Both the position numbers and the translations under genes were made by a program. Below, one piece after another: positions 23,487 through 35,220 of a stretch of DNA of 49,547 nt; position 1 is the first letter of the stretch; every line of letters begins with the position of its first letter. Source of the stretch: Rikenella microfusus (GTDB taxonomy: Bacteria > Bacteroidota > Bacteroidia > Bacteroidales > VadinHA17); assembly GCA_022736275.1 (NCBI GenBank), contig DZBJ01000004.1, positions 90,452 to 139,998 of the forward strand, read 5' to 3'. Below the pieces are notes generated by a model. It was given only the letters and a program-made list of their open reading frames with translations, ran no database searches and had not been told where the DNA came from.

Positions 23487-25178
23487 ATGAAAGCAAAAAC
23501 ATATATCACGGCAGCGGCTTTAATGATCACGGTGCTCGCCGCAGGACAGACACAGGAAGAGACCATCAAAAGATCAGTCACCCTGTACAACCCGTACAAG
23601 CCCACGCTCCAGGAGGCGACTAAGAGAGTCCTTCTGCCTTCGGCCGGGGACACTGCGACGGTGAATGTGGATTTCAGTTATGACTTCACCCCCGGTCCAT
23701 TTGTTCCTGAGTACGAAGTCAGCCCGATCAAGGCAGCGGTTCTGTCAACTGACCCTCTTCCGGAACTGAAAAAGGGATATGTCAGCCTGGGTATCGGGAC
23801 ATACCTGTCACCCTTCCTGGAGATAAGCGTCTCTAATGGCAGGTCAGGAAACGGGACCATCGGTCTTTACACCCGCACCTATGGCTCGGCAGGAAAGGTC
23901 TCTCTCGACAACGATTACAGGGTCTACGCGGGATTTCTGGACAACCAGGCGCTGCTCTACGGAAAGAAGTACTTCAGGCGTAGTCGTCTAGATTCCGATA
24001 TAGATTTCAGACAGATGACAAGGCATGCATACGGATATGATCCTGATGTCATAGGCTACAGCCCTGACAAGAAGGAGATCAGGTCACTCTATTATGACCT
24101 GTCGGCCAGGGCAAGATATTTCACAATGGAACCCGACTCATCCGATCTCAACTGGGATGCGACTGTCAGGTATAACCTCTTTACCCGTCAGGACGACGGC
24201 ATGCAGCATAATCCCGGCATTACTGCCAGCGGAGGGATGAACATGTTCGGCTTCTACGGCGGCCTGAATGCTGAATATGACCTCTATCTTTTTGCCAAAG
24301 GCATTGAAAGCAAGTCGAGGAACCTTTTAACCCTGGCACCGTACATCACCAAGGGCAATGAAGAATGGAGATTCCGTTTCGGCCTGAAGCTGGCTGCTGA
24401 CCTGAAGGAGAACCATGATCCGCTTGCCGGCGGTGACACGAAGCTTTACGGCTATGTCTATCCCGATGTCTCCTTCACCTTCAGGGTGATACCTGAATAT
24501 ATGCGGTTCACCGTCGCCATCGACGGTTCACTTGAAAATAACCAGGCACGAACCACGTCGTCCGTCAATCCGTTCCTGATGCCGGGAGACACCCTCTTCA
24601 CCCTTCGCAGCACTGATAATCAGCTCAGGATCAAGGCAGGCCTGTCGGGCAGCATGAATGTCGCGGCAACCTACGCGGTGGATGTGAGTTTCTCAATGTT
24701 CAAGGAGATGCTTCTTTTCATGAACGATACCATCGGGGTTGGCAATTACTTCGTCCCGGTATACGCTGACGGCACTCTCCTGAGGGTACACGGTGAGGTC
24801 AATTATCCCCTGAACAACAGGCTGACACTGTCAGCGCACGGCAACTATTACGGCTACGATCTCTCAGGTCATGAGTATGCATGGCATAAGCCAAAGTGGG
24901 ACGGTCTCATTAAGGCTGATTATAATCTCAGGAACAAGATCGTGGCTTCAGCCGGGCTCACCCTTACAGGTGCCCGTTACGCCAGGGTCAGGGCGGATGA
25001 GAATACCGTCAGGCTCCCCTTCAATCCGAACCTGAACCTGGGGGTGGAATACAGGTACACCCCGGCACTCTCCTTCTGGATCAGAGCCAACAATATTTCA
25101 TACAACCGCTATTACGAGTGGAACTATTATCCTGCCATGAACTACCTGCTCCTGGCCGGATTTTCATACAGCCTTTAA
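23487..25178 (+). CDS. Outer-membrane beta-barrel protein
   Basis: This 563-residue protein has a signal peptide (to about LAAGQ) and many alternating, aromatic-rich strands (for example IGLYTRTYG and LLLAGFSYSL). It ends in a strand typical of an outer-membrane barrel. A short Pro-rich N-terminal segment precedes the barrel, but I see no TonB plug or TonB box. It resembles the barrel halves of Bacteroidota proteins often annotated as TonB-dependent receptor-like. The 20-bp gap to the TPR gene supports a shared transcript. Ligand unknown. Confidence 0.82.
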   Translation: MKAKTYITAAALMITVLAAGQTQEETIKRSVTLYNPYKPTLQEATKRVLLPSAGDTATVNVDFSYDFTPGPFVPEYEVSPIKAAVLSTDPLPELKKGYVSLGIGTYLSPFLEISVSNGRSGNGTIGLYTRTYGSAGKVSLDNDYRVYAGFLDNQALLYGKKYFRRSRLDSDIDFRQMTRHAYGYDPDVIGYSPDKKEIRSLYYDLSARARYFTMEPDSSDLNWDATVRYNLFTRQDDGMQHNPGITASGGMNMFGFYGGLNAEYDLYLFAKGIESKSRNLLTLAPYITKGNEEWRFRFGLKLAADLKENHDPLAGGDTKLYGYVYPDVSFTFRVIPEYMRFTVAIDGSLENNQARTTSSVNPFLMPGDTLFTLRSTDNQLRIKAGLSGSMNVAATYAVDVSFSMFKEMLLFMNDTIGVGNYFVPVYADGTLLRVHGEVNYPLNNRLTLSAHGNYYGYDLSGHEYAWHKPKWDGLIKADYNLRNKIVASAGLTLTGARYARVRADENTVRLPFNPNLNLGVEYRYTPALSFWIRANNISYNRYYEWNYYPAMNYLLLAGFSYSL

Positions 25179-25258
25179 ACTGCACTGCCGGATAGCAAAA
25201 TGTTCATATCTATTTATGGAAAAGGTGACTGCACCATGGTAAAATTCACAGATTTTGC

Positions 25259-25266
25259 TACCTTTG
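25259..25266 (+). promoter_or_regulatory. -7 element of gyrB
   Basis: TACCTTTG matches TAnnTTTG exactly, about 68 nt before the ATG at 25335. The -33 element is poor. The leader between them is AT-rich, with no fold seen. Confidence 0.6.
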
Positions 25267-25313
25267 TGTGATTTATTAATTTACATAATATCAAACTGTT
25301 AAAAGCAAATTAA

Positions 25314-27311
<1,998 letters not shown>

Positions 27312-27343
27312 GCAGCTGGCAGTTGCCAATAGTCCTCAGTTCT

Positions 27344-27412
27344 CAGTCAGCAGTCAGCAGTGAGGACTGTTGACTGACTTTAAGGACTTTATAGACTTTC
27401 GACTTTACAGAC
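27344..27412. repeat. GACT-rich degenerate spacer repeat
   Basis: CAGTCAG units (27344-27360) pass into repeated GACTTTA/GACTTTC-like units up to the dedA start. The tract is similar in style to 14026-14112 and probably slippage-born filler. Confidence 0.75.
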
Positions 27413-27419
27413 TTTGCCC

Positions 27420-28049
27420 ATGGAAATCTTTCAGACTGTTTTTGACTGGTATATGGTTAACCTTAACTATTTTACCATATTTCTTCTGATGGCCATTGAA
27501 AGTTCATTTATTCCTTTTCCCTCAGAGATAGTTGTGCCGTTTGCAGCCTGGAAAGCAGGTGAGGGTGGACTCTCATTGGCAGGGGTGCTGGTTTCATCCA
27601 CTTCGGGGGCGATGGTGGGAGCTGTACTTAATTATTACCTGGCGGTCTGGCTGGGCAGACCGCTGCTTTATCGCATTGCCGATACCAGGTGGGCTCACGC
27701 CCTTTTGATCAACCGGCAGTCAGTGGAGAAGTCTGAGGCCTATTTTGTAAAGCACGGGAAGGCGTCAACATTCATCGGTCGCCTGGTGCCGGCCGTCAGG
27801 CAGCTGATCTCGATTCCGGCCGGCCTGTCGGGGATGAAGATCGGCCCGTTCCTCCTGTTTACTTTTCTTGGTGCCGGCTTATGGAACATAATCCTTGCCG
27901 TTATAGGATACTATGCATATGACAAACGCGAACACATCCTGCCTTACCTCGACTGGATCATGTATGCCGTAGGTGCTGTGTTTGTCATCTGGCTTTCATG
28001 GAAAGGGTGGCAGGTCTGGAGGAAAAACAGGAGCAGTGTCAATCGGTAA
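27420..28049 (+). CDS. DedA family membrane protein
   Basis: This 209-residue polytopic protein has the DedA/SNARE-associated domain: ESSFIPFPSEIV near residue 25, KHGKASTFIGRLVPAVRQ in the middle with the conserved Gly-Arg and second Arg, then SIPAGLSGM. DedA proteins are inner-membrane undecaprenyl-phosphate or lipid scramblase-like transporters needed for envelope homeostasis. The ATG at 27420 is chosen; a TTG at 27414 would add two residues. It overlaps the 3' end of the TolC gene on the other strand by 11 bp. Confidence 0.9.
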   Translation: MEIFQTVFDWYMVNLNYFTIFLLMAIESSFIPFPSEIVVPFAAWKAGEGGLSLAGVLVSSTSGAMVGAVLNYYLAVWLGRPLLYRIADTRWAHALLINRQSVEKSEAYFVKHGKASTFIGRLVPAVRQLISIPAGLSGMKIGPFLLFTFLGAGLWNIILAVIGYYAYDKREHILPYLDWIMYAVGAVFVIWLSWKGWQVWRKNRSSVNR

Positions 28050-29337
28050 GCTCCCCTGAAAGCAGTCGCAGTCCTGTCTCTGAGATTTTTGCCCTGAAAA
28101 GTGCCGTCAGCCTGCGGTTGATCGCACTGAGATAATTGTTCTGATACTCCCTGAACTCCAGTCCTGAAAGGTTTCCGAGGCGATAACGTTCCATGGCTAT
28201 CTCGAGTGAGGCCCTGGCCACCTCGGCACTCTGTGTTTCGAAGTTTGTGAGGATTATGTTGTTCTGATATGTGTTGTACAGAAGGTCAAGCTCACTAAGT
28301 ATCTCATTCTCTATATCAAGGTAAGCCAGACGGCTGCTCTCGGCCTCAATTTTTGCGTTGGAAATTCTTCTGTTGGTCTCCAGTCCTGAAAAGATGTTCC
28401 AGCTCATGCTGAATCCCCAGTTAAAGCCGTTGGTCAGGTTGTATGTGGTGGCAGCCCATGGAAATTCGCTCCGGGTATAGTTGTATCCGGTACTGAAGTT
28501 GATGGTGGGGTAGCGCAGTGCCCTGACCACCTCAAGGTCATACTTTGACAGGATCTCTCCATGTCGTGCCATAATGAGCTGGTTGTTGTAGCTTAGTGTC
28601 CTCTCGCGCAGCATTTCAATATCTATCTGAGGTGCCAGCATGATGGTGTCGCTTATGTTGAAGTTTATATCATGGCCTGCGTTGAGAAGATTGGTCAAGA
28701 GTATATAGGCAGTCTTAACCGCCTCCTGTTGAAGCAGTACAGCTGAGCTGTCGGCATTGAGGTCAATCCTGGCCTGTTGAAGTTCAAGTCCTGAGATAAC
28801 ACCCAGCAAATACTTCTCCTCGGCATTCTCATACCTTGATTTGGAGAGGGCCAGTGAGGTGAGGGCCGACTCCATCCTGTTCTGCTGAACGATGATATTG
28901 TAATACTCAGTACAGACTCTCATAACAAGGTTCTCAATGTCAATCTTCACCCTTTGGCTGCTCATTGAAAGCAGCTCCTGCTGACGGCTGTATGTGGCGA
29001 ACATGCCGAGGCCGTCAAAGATTCTCCAGTTGAGAGAGACGCCGGCCGTGTATACGTTGGTTCTTCTGCTTTCCTCACCGTCCGATGACGATTCATAGTT
29101 ATCTGTCTGTGCCTGTCTCCCCGTACCGGTCACAGTAGGAAGGAAGGGTGCAGGGGTGACGTTGTTGCCGGCAATGGATTCGTCATTCCTGCTGATCTTA
29201 AGGGAGTAATTGTTTTCCAGTGCTTTCATGATGGCCTCGTCAAGGGTCATTTTCTCCTGAGCCAGGGCGGCAAGCGGAGAAAGAAGCAAGAGTATTACGG
29301 TATTAAGTCTGAGGTTTCTCATCGGTGACTGTTTCAA
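28039..29337 (-). CDS. TolC family outer-membrane efflux protein
   Basis: This 432-residue protein has a signal peptide (hydrophobic stretch to LAALAQ) and two outer-membrane efflux protein repeats. LDEAIMKALENNYSLKISRN opens the first, and a long helical hairpin with EILSELDLLYNTY lies in the second. It forms the trimeric channel of a tripartite pump. The start at 29337 overlaps the pump gene by 35 bp; an ATG at 29322 in the same frame would overlap by 20 bp and also gives a proper signal peptide. It is the last gene of the adaptor-pump-channel operon. Confidence 0.9.
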   Translation of the reverse strand: MKQSPMRNLRLNTVILLLLSPLAALAQEKMTLDEAIMKALENNYSLKISRNDESIAGNNVTPAPFLPTVTGTGRQAQTDNYESSSDGEESRRTNVYTAGVSLNWRIFDGLGMFATYSRQQELLSMSSQRVKIDIENLVMRVCTEYYNIIVQQNRMESALTSLALSKSRYENAEEKYLLGVISGLELQQARIDLNADSSAVLLQQEAVKTAYILLTNLLNAGHDINFNISDTIMLAPQIDIEMLRERTLSYNNQLIMARHGEILSKYDLEVVRALRYPTINFSTGYNYTRSEFPWAATTYNLTNGFNWGFSMSWNIFSGLETNRRISNAKIEAESSRLAYLDIENEILSELDLLYNTYQNNIILTNFETQSAEVARASLEIAMERYRLGNLSGLEFREYQNNYLSAINRRLTALFRAKISETGLRLLSGELTD

Positions 29338-32300
29338 CGTTTTTTCTGGCAGTCAGGTAGCTGTAAACTGCGGGAACGACGAAGAGTGTAAGGAACGTGG
29401 CAAAGAATAGTCCTCCGACCACTGTCACGCCCATTGAGACACGGCTCTCGGCTCCGGCCCCGGATGCAAGTGCAAGAGGCAATATGCCGAGTATGGTTGT
29501 AAGACTGGTCATGAGTATGGGTCTGAAGCGTGAGACAGCTGCCTCCCTGACGGCATCCATGATTTTCAGGCCTGCCTTCTGTCGCTGGTTGGCAAACTCC
29601 ACTATGAGGATCCCGTTCTTGGCTACCATCCCGATAAGCATAATAAGGCCTATCTGGCTGAAGATATTCAGTGTCTGTCCGGTGACGGCCATGGTGAAAA
29701 GTGCCCCGATCAGGGCCAGCGGGACTGTTACCAGTATGATTACAGGATCACGGAAGCTTTCGAACTGGGCAGCAAGAACAAGATAGATCAGCACCAGGGC
29801 AAGGACAAAGGCAAAGAGGAGGCTTGAGGTGCTTTCGACGAAGTCTTTTGAGTCGCCGGAAAGTGTGGTACTGAAATCCTCGTTGAGCACCCGGTCAGCA
29901 ATCCTGTCCATCTCTTCGATACCTTCCCCGAGTGTGTACTTGCCTGCAAGTCCCGCGGATATCGTTGCTGAGTTAAACCTGTTATACCTGTAGAGCTGCG
30001 GCGGAAGACTGTTTTCCCTCACAGAAACGATATTATCAAGCTGGATCAGTTCTCCCCTGTCATTACGCACATAAACGTTAGTAAGGTCAGAGGGATCATT
30101 GCGTTTTGAACGGTCAAACTGGCTCATGATCTGGTACTGTTTCCCGTCCAGGATATAATAGCCGATGCGCTGTTCGCTCATCGTCAGTTGCAGAGTCTGT
30201 GCAATGCTCTGGACATTTACCCCCATCATGGAGGCCTTCTCGCGGTTGATGATGACAGTAAGCTCCGGTTTGGTGAACTTGAGGTTCACGTCGCTTGCCG
30301 AGAAGTAGGGGCTGTTTGCCACCTCAGCCATGAAATCCGGGATGACCCTCTTCAGGTCATCAAGGCTCTTGGCCTGGATCACATACTGGACAGGCAGTCC
30401 GCCGCGTCTTGACCCGAAGGTCTGCTGCTGTGAGACAATTGTGCGGGCTCCCGTAAGCTGCCTGACGAGCGGTGTGACTGATGTCGCTATCTCCTGCTGT
30501 GATCTTTTCCGGTCATCGATGTCAACCAGTCTGACCCTTATGGTACCTGAGTTTCCGTGGACCATCATCATGATGTTATCCTGTTCAGGAATACTATCCC
30601 GGACAACAGGAACAACGGTTTCGGCATAGTTAAGCATATAGTCGTATGTCGTTCCCTCGGCGGAAGTGGCATTGATACTGAAGTAGCCCCTGTCCTCCAG
30701 CGGTGCCATTTCAGAACGCAGCATGGTCCAGATCCACCCGATCAACCCTGCTGTCACAACAATAATGATAAGCGCCCAGTATCTTTTTTTCAGGAAGGCT
30801 GAGATGGCTCTCCTGTAAACGTTCTGCATGCCTGAGAAGAATGGTTCCGTTGACCTGTAAAACCGTCCTTCCATGGCGTTGTGCTTCAGGACTCTTGACG
30901 AAACCATGGGTGTCAGGGAGAGCGCAATGAAGGCGGAGATGGTAACTGCACCTACAATGACAAGGCTGAACTCCCTGAAGAGCCTGCCCGTGACGCCCTG
31001 AAGGAAGACAATCGGGAAGAAGACCGCCACAAGCGAAATCGTTGTGGCAATAATTGCAAAATAAATTTCGGTTGAGCCTTTCTTTGCCGCCTCCATCGGA
31101 GACATCCCGTGCTCAACCTTGGTATAGATATTCTCAACCACAACGATGGCGTCGTCAACCACAAGCCCTATGGAAAGCACAATGGCGAAGAGAGTGAGGA
31201 TGTTTATGGTAAAGCCGGCAATATACATTACAAAGAAAGCTCCGACAAGTGCAACGGGAATCGCAAGCACGGGAATGAGTGTCGTGCGCCAGTTGCGGAG
31301 GAAAAGGAAGATCACCAGTACAACCAGCAAAAAGGCTATAAAGATTGTATGCTTCACCTCGGTAATCGATTTCCGGATATAGATGGTGTTGTCGAACAGT
31401 ACCTCGGCAACGATATCTTCCGGGAGGTCTTTTTTCAGACTTTCAAGCACAACAAGCGCATTGTCAACTATGTCAATGTAATTAGCACCCGGCTGCGGGA
31501 CGAGGTTTACAATCACACAGGGAATACCGTTGACTTTAAGAATGGACCTGATATTTTCGGCGTCTACCTCGGCGCTGCCGATGTCCCTGAATTTTACAAC
31601 CCTGTCACCTTTCTTGGTAATGATGAGGTCATTGAACTCTTCAACTGTTTTCAGCCTGCCAAGGGTTCTGATGGTGAGCTCGGTATTGTCTCCCTCGATC
31701 CTGCCTGACGGGAGTTCGATGTTCTCCCTGGTGACGGCATTGCGCACATCCAGCGGGGTCAACCCGTAGGCAACAAGGCGCGAGGGGTCCATCTTCATCC
31801 TGATGGCCAGTTTCTTCGATCCCCAGACACCCACATCACTGACACCTGATATTGTCTGCAGGCGCTCCTTGAAATTTATCTCAGCGAAGTTGCTTATCTC
31901 TATCAGCGAACGGGAGTCGCTTCTGAGTGAGATTGCGAATATAGGCTGAGCGTCAGCGTCAGCTTTCTGAACAACAGGAGGGTCAACGTCCTGAGGGAGG
32001 CGCCTCATGGCACCTGACACCTTGTCTCTCACATCGTTGACGGCGGTCTCCATCTCCACCTCGAGTTTGAATTCGACGGTGATTCGGCTCGAACCGTCGC
32101 TGCTGGAACTGGATATTGAGCGAATGCCCTGGACACTGTTGATGGCAGCTTCAAGGGGTTCGGTAATCTGCGTCTCAATGACATCGGAGTTGGCCCCCGG
32201 GAAAGAGGTTGACACGGTTACTATCGGGGGGTCGACGCTGGGATAATCACGAACCCCCAGGAAGGTAAACCCGATGCCTCCGAGAATGAGTATCACCAGG

Positions 32301-32353
32301 CTCATAACGATGGTCAGAACGGGTCTTTTTATACTTAGAGAGGAAAGGCTCAT
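29303..32353 (-). CDS. RND efflux pump, inner-membrane permease (AcrB/HAE1 type)
   Basis: This 1016-residue protein has 12 membrane helices and two large periplasmic loops. The N-terminus SIKRPVLTIVMSL and the first loop (FPGANSDVIETQ, EPLEAAINSVQG) are typical. The proton-relay pair is Asp-Asp in GLVVDDAIVVVENI (helix 4). The C-terminal half repeats the plan, with GMVAKNGILIVEFA in helix 10. It is proton-driven and trimeric. The substrate class is probably hydrophobic drugs or bile-like compounds rather than metals, because the CusA methionine motifs are absent (inference). The gene follows the adaptor gene by 43 bp. Confidence 0.92.
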   Translation of the reverse strand: MSLSSLSIKRPVLTIVMSLVILILGGIGFTFLGVRDYPSVDPPIVTVSTSFPGANSDVIETQITEPLEAAINSVQGIRSISSSSSDGSSRITVEFKLEVEMETAVNDVRDKVSGAMRRLPQDVDPPVVQKADADAQPIFAISLRSDSRSLIEISNFAEINFKERLQTISGVSDVGVWGSKKLAIRMKMDPSRLVAYGLTPLDVRNAVTRENIELPSGRIEGDNTELTIRTLGRLKTVEEFNDLIITKKGDRVVKFRDIGSAEVDAENIRSILKVNGIPCVIVNLVPQPGANYIDIVDNALVVLESLKKDLPEDIVAEVLFDNTIYIRKSITEVKHTIFIAFLLVVLVIFLFLRNWRTTLIPVLAIPVALVGAFFVMYIAGFTINILTLFAIVLSIGLVVDDAIVVVENIYTKVEHGMSPMEAAKKGSTEIYFAIIATTISLVAVFFPIVFLQGVTGRLFREFSLVIVGAVTISAFIALSLTPMVSSRVLKHNAMEGRFYRSTEPFFSGMQNVYRRAISAFLKKRYWALIIIVVTAGLIGWIWTMLRSEMAPLEDRGYFSINATSAEGTTYDYMLNYAETVVPVVRDSIPEQDNIMMMVHGNSGTIRVRLVDIDDRKRSQQEIATSVTPLVRQLTGARTIVSQQQTFGSRRGGLPVQYVIQAKSLDDLKRVIPDFMAEVANSPYFSASDVNLKFTKPELTVIINREKASMMGVNVQSIAQTLQLTMSEQRIGYYILDGKQYQIMSQFDRSKRNDPSDLTNVYVRNDRGELIQLDNIVSVRENSLPPQLYRYNRFNSATISAGLAGKYTLGEGIEEMDRIADRVLNEDFSTTLSGDSKDFVESTSSLLFAFVLALVLIYLVLAAQFESFRDPVIILVTVPLALIGALFTMAVTGQTLNIFSQIGLIMLIGMVAKNGILIVEFANQRQKAGLKIMDAVREAAVSRFRPILMTSLTTILGILPLALASGAGAESRVSMGVTVVGGLFFATFLTLFVVPAVYSYLTARKNVETVTDEKPQT

Positions 32354-32396
32354 CTGGTACTTTTTTGCTTGAAGCAGGTCTAATAATACGTTATCT

Positions 32397-33572
32397 CTAT
32401 TGCAGATTTACCCTGACCGGCATATTCTGCCTGAGCTGCATAAGGCCACTGGTGATTACAGTATCGCCCACCCTGATTCCCGAGAGGATATCCACCATGG
32501 TCTCAGTACGCGTTCCTGCCGTAACGGGAACAAGGTTGGCCTTGCCGTTGCTGTAAATCCACACTCTCTTTTCGTTCATCTCAGGTACGACTGCTTCCGT
32601 CGGGATCTGTATGGCATTGCTCTTTTCATCTGTTATAAGCACCAGGTCTGCAAACATCCCCGGCACAAGCCTTTTATCGCGGTTGTCGTACCGCGCCCTG
32701 AGCCCGATTGTCCTTGTAGCTTCGTCAACGCGGTAGTCAATGGCATAAACGGTGGCGAAAAACTCATCAGGGTAACCCTGTGCGTTGAAGGAGATTCTCT
32801 TTCCCATAAGTTGCTGGGAGACATATTTTTCCGGAATCGCAAATTCCAGCTTCATCTGTGAGTAGTCAATCAGGTGGGCTATCTTGACAGAAGGCTGCAC
32901 ATAGGTACCCTCGCTGACGAACCGGAAACCGATGGTGCCGTCAAACGGGGCTCTGACTTCTGTTTCGGCGATCCTGACCTTAAGCAGGTTGATGTCGGCG
33001 AGGATCACATTGTAGTCTGTCTGCAGCTGGTCAAAAGCCTCCCGGCTCACCGCGTCCTTTGCCAGGAGCACTCTCTGGCGCTCGAGCTTCTCCGAGAGCA
33101 TCTTCTCCTGTATCTCAGCCCGTTTGAGCTGAGCCTGGAGATCCTCGTCGTAGATCTTGACCAGAAGGGCTCCCTTCTTTATAACCGAACCCTCCTTGAA
33201 AAATACCCCTGTCACCTTACCTGAAACCTTGCTGACAATGTCAACCTCCTCGTTTGCCAGCAGGGTACCTGCTGACCTTATGCCATATGTAAGATATGAA
33301 GGCCGGGCAATTGTTGCCGTGACCGGCAGCGGGCCTCCCTGTTGCCCACCCTGTTGCCCTCCCGGGACCTGGCCCTGAGTCTGAGACTGTCCCTGTGCCG
33401 ATGGTTGTCCCTGACCCTGGCTTTGTCCCTGTCCCTGTGCCGCTGCAGCGGGAACTTCAGCATCTTTCTTCAGCTCCCTGTCTCCCCAGAGTCCGATACG
33501 CGGGCCTGCGAACCATATTGCCAGGACTAACGGGATACTGGCCCATAACGCTATTTTCGTTCCTTTTTTCAT
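32397..33572 (-). CDS. RND efflux periplasmic adaptor (membrane fusion protein)
   Basis: This 391-residue adaptor bridges pump and TolC channel. A membrane anchor lies at residues 7-24, and no lipobox Cys is seen. A Gln/Gly-rich linker (about 45-80, mostly QG, QS and GG units) comes before the fold, which is unusual. The fold has the biotinyl-lipoyl-like part (VSKVSGKVTGVFFKEGSVI), an alpha-hairpin (LKRAEIQEKMLSEKLERQ) and the second lipoyl half (IAETEVRAPFDGTIG). It is the first gene of the operon, behind the TAATTTTG element. Confidence 0.92.
   Translation of the reverse strand: MKKGTKIALWASIPLVLAIWFAGPRIGLWGDRELKKDAEVPAAAAQGQGQSQGQGQPSAQGQSQTQGQVPGGQQGGQQGGPLPVTATIARPSYLTYGIRSAGTLLANEEVDIVSKVSGKVTGVFFKEGSVIKKGALLVKIYDEDLQAQLKRAEIQEKMLSEKLERQRVLLAKDAVSREAFDQLQTDYNVILADINLLKVRIAETEVRAPFDGTIGFRFVSEGTYVQPSVKIAHLIDYSQMKLEFAIPEKYVSQQLMGKRISFNAQGYPDEFFATVYAIDYRVDEATRTIGLRARYDNRDKRLVPGMFADLVLITDEKSNAIQIPTEAVVPEMNEKRVWIYSNGKANLVPVTAGTRTETMVDILSGIRVGDTVITSGLMQLRQNMPVRVNLQ
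33333..33440 (-). repeat. Gln/Gly-coding low-complexity tract in the adaptor gene
   Basis: It encodes residues about 45-80 of the adaptor, almost entirely Gln, Gly, Ser and Pro. The DNA repeats CAGGGACAGG-like units and may vary in copy number between strains. Confidence 0.8.
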
Positions 33573-33601
33573 CTATGTTGTTAATTCACTATTCTGACCC
33601 G

Positions 33602-33609
33602 CAAAATTA
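33602..33609 (-). promoter_or_regulatory. -7 element of the RND efflux operon
   Basis: On the minus strand it reads TAATTTTG, an exact TAnnTTTG match, 29 nt before the adaptor ATG. No convincing -33 is seen. No TetR or AraC gene is next to the operon. Confidence 0.5.
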
Positions 33610-33697
33610 GGGGGTTTAATCAAGCTATTATGTTAAAGTATATTAAAACAGAAAAGCGGGTTAAAGCTATTTTAGCCGCGTAATTTGAAGCAGGCTG

Positions 33698-35125
33698 TCA
33701 GTAGTTGAGAATGATCTCCTTCACTATCTTTTCCATATTGTCGGTAATCCTCCTTGAGGGAACTGTAAAACCGTTGCAGAACATCGTGAATGCGACCCTT
33801 CTTCCGCTGTTTGTGGTGACATAACCGGCAAATGATTTTGCACTGGTGATCGTGCCTGTTTTTGCCACTACTCTCCCTTTAAACACCTCATCGCGAAAAT
33901 AGTTTTTCATGGTGCCTGACACGGCACCCTCAGGCAGCGAGGCTACAAATGGTCCGGAACAAATGCTGTTGTACATGTGAACAAGCAGCCTCACAGTCAT
34001 CAGCGCGCTGATATTGTTGTTTGCAGACAACCCTGAGCCGTCAAGCATGACAGCCTCATAGGGCTCGCAGCCTATTGAGTCGAGGAAATTCCTGATCACC
34101 GCGGATCCCGCCCTGAATGAACCTTCGCCCATTATGGCATAGCCCAGATGTTTTCTCAGGGCCTCCGCATACATGTTAACGCTCTCATGGTTGGTGACTT
34201 TAACGATTTCTGCCAGTGCGGGCGAGAGGGTCGTGCAGACCGGCGTGACGGTCCTGCTGTCCGGTTCTGCCCTTGCCGGTGAGACCTCCTGGTCAATCCT
34301 TATTCCTGCGGCCCTCATCTCTGCGTCGAGTTTTCTTAGCAGTGTCATTGGCGGATCAGGGATTGATGCTTTGAGTGCGAAGCTGCTGTCTGCCGGCACG
34401 CTCCCCGCTATCCAGGCGTTGGTGGCGTAAGGGGCGTTGTATACATAACCGTTGTCACTTCTTCCTGATGAAGTCAGGTAGCTGGTCAGGTGAATATCAC
34501 TCCCATACTCCTCAACAGAATCAATTAATGCCGGCAGTCCCTCGGACTGACCGGTGATAAAGATGCGGTACATGTTATCATTATAATTGATGTCATACAC
34601 ACCGGCGCCGTAATATTGTCCCAGATCTCCCCAGGCCCACCCTGCCGGGGCAGGATTGAAGTCGCAAATTGACGGGGCCGCAGCAACGCGTCCCCTGACA
34701 CGCTTAAGCCCTTCAGCCGCCAGGGCTTCAGTCCACTTTGCAATAACGTCACCGTAGTGCTCACTGAAGTATTGCGAGCCAAGTGAAGGGTCACCGCCTC
34801 CCCTGATAATTATGTCCCCGTCGAGCACACCCCTTCGCCTGTTGAAGCTGCCCGACATTACGACAGCAGTTGAGTAACGGTAATCAGGACCAAGGAATAA
34901 CAGGGCCGTGGACGTGGGATAGAGTTTCATTACAGATGCCGGTGCAAGGTTCCTCTCTGCATCGTACGTGTAAATTATCTCGCCGGTAAGGGCATCGGCA
35001 AAACAGAATGAGTATGATGTTCCGGTAAGGGCGGTGTCGGCCAGAATGGTGTCCATGACGTTCTGCTGTCCGGCTACACACAGTGCTGCTGCGGCGGACA
35101 GGATGATTGTGGTAATTGCCTTCAT
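33698..35125 (-). CDS. dacB: D-Ala-D-Ala carboxypeptidase/endopeptidase (PBP4/DacB type)
   Basis: This 475-residue class C penicillin-binding protein has a signal peptide (to about CVAGQ). The three catalytic motifs are all present: Ser64-x-x-Lys67 (APASVMK), Ser-x-Asn (LSANN, near residue 370) and Lys-Thr-Gly (VAKTGT). Between the first two lies the long inserted domain that defines PBP4. The protein trims or cleaves peptidoglycan cross-links in the periplasm. The gene stands alone on the minus strand; I found no clear promoter box in the 95 bp before it. Confidence 0.92.
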   Translation of the reverse strand: MKAITTIILSAAAALCVAGQQNVMDTILADTALTGTSYSFCFADALTGEIIYTYDAERNLAPASVMKLYPTSTALLFLGPDYRYSTAVVMSGSFNRRRGVLDGDIIIRGGGDPSLGSQYFSEHYGDVIAKWTEALAAEGLKRVRGRVAAAPSICDFNPAPAGWAWGDLGQYYGAGVYDINYNDNMYRIFITGQSEGLPALIDSVEEYGSDIHLTSYLTSSGRSDNGYVYNAPYATNAWIAGSVPADSSFALKASIPDPPMTLLRKLDAEMRAAGIRIDQEVSPARAEPDSRTVTPVCTTLSPALAEIVKVTNHESVNMYAEALRKHLGYAIMGEGSFRAGSAVIRNFLDSIGCEPYEAVMLDGSGLSANNNISALMTVRLLVHMYNSICSGPFVASLPEGAVSGTMKNYFRDEVFKGRVVAKTGTITSAKSFAGYVTTNSGRRVAFTMFCNGFTVPSRRITDNMEKIVKEIILNY

Positions 35126-35220
35126 TTTTGTAACAAAAAGGATTTGATGATAATAACACTTAAGACCCGAAGTTTTTGACCTGTAAATAAATTGTATGCA
35201 TTGTTGAGAGCCCGGATGAG

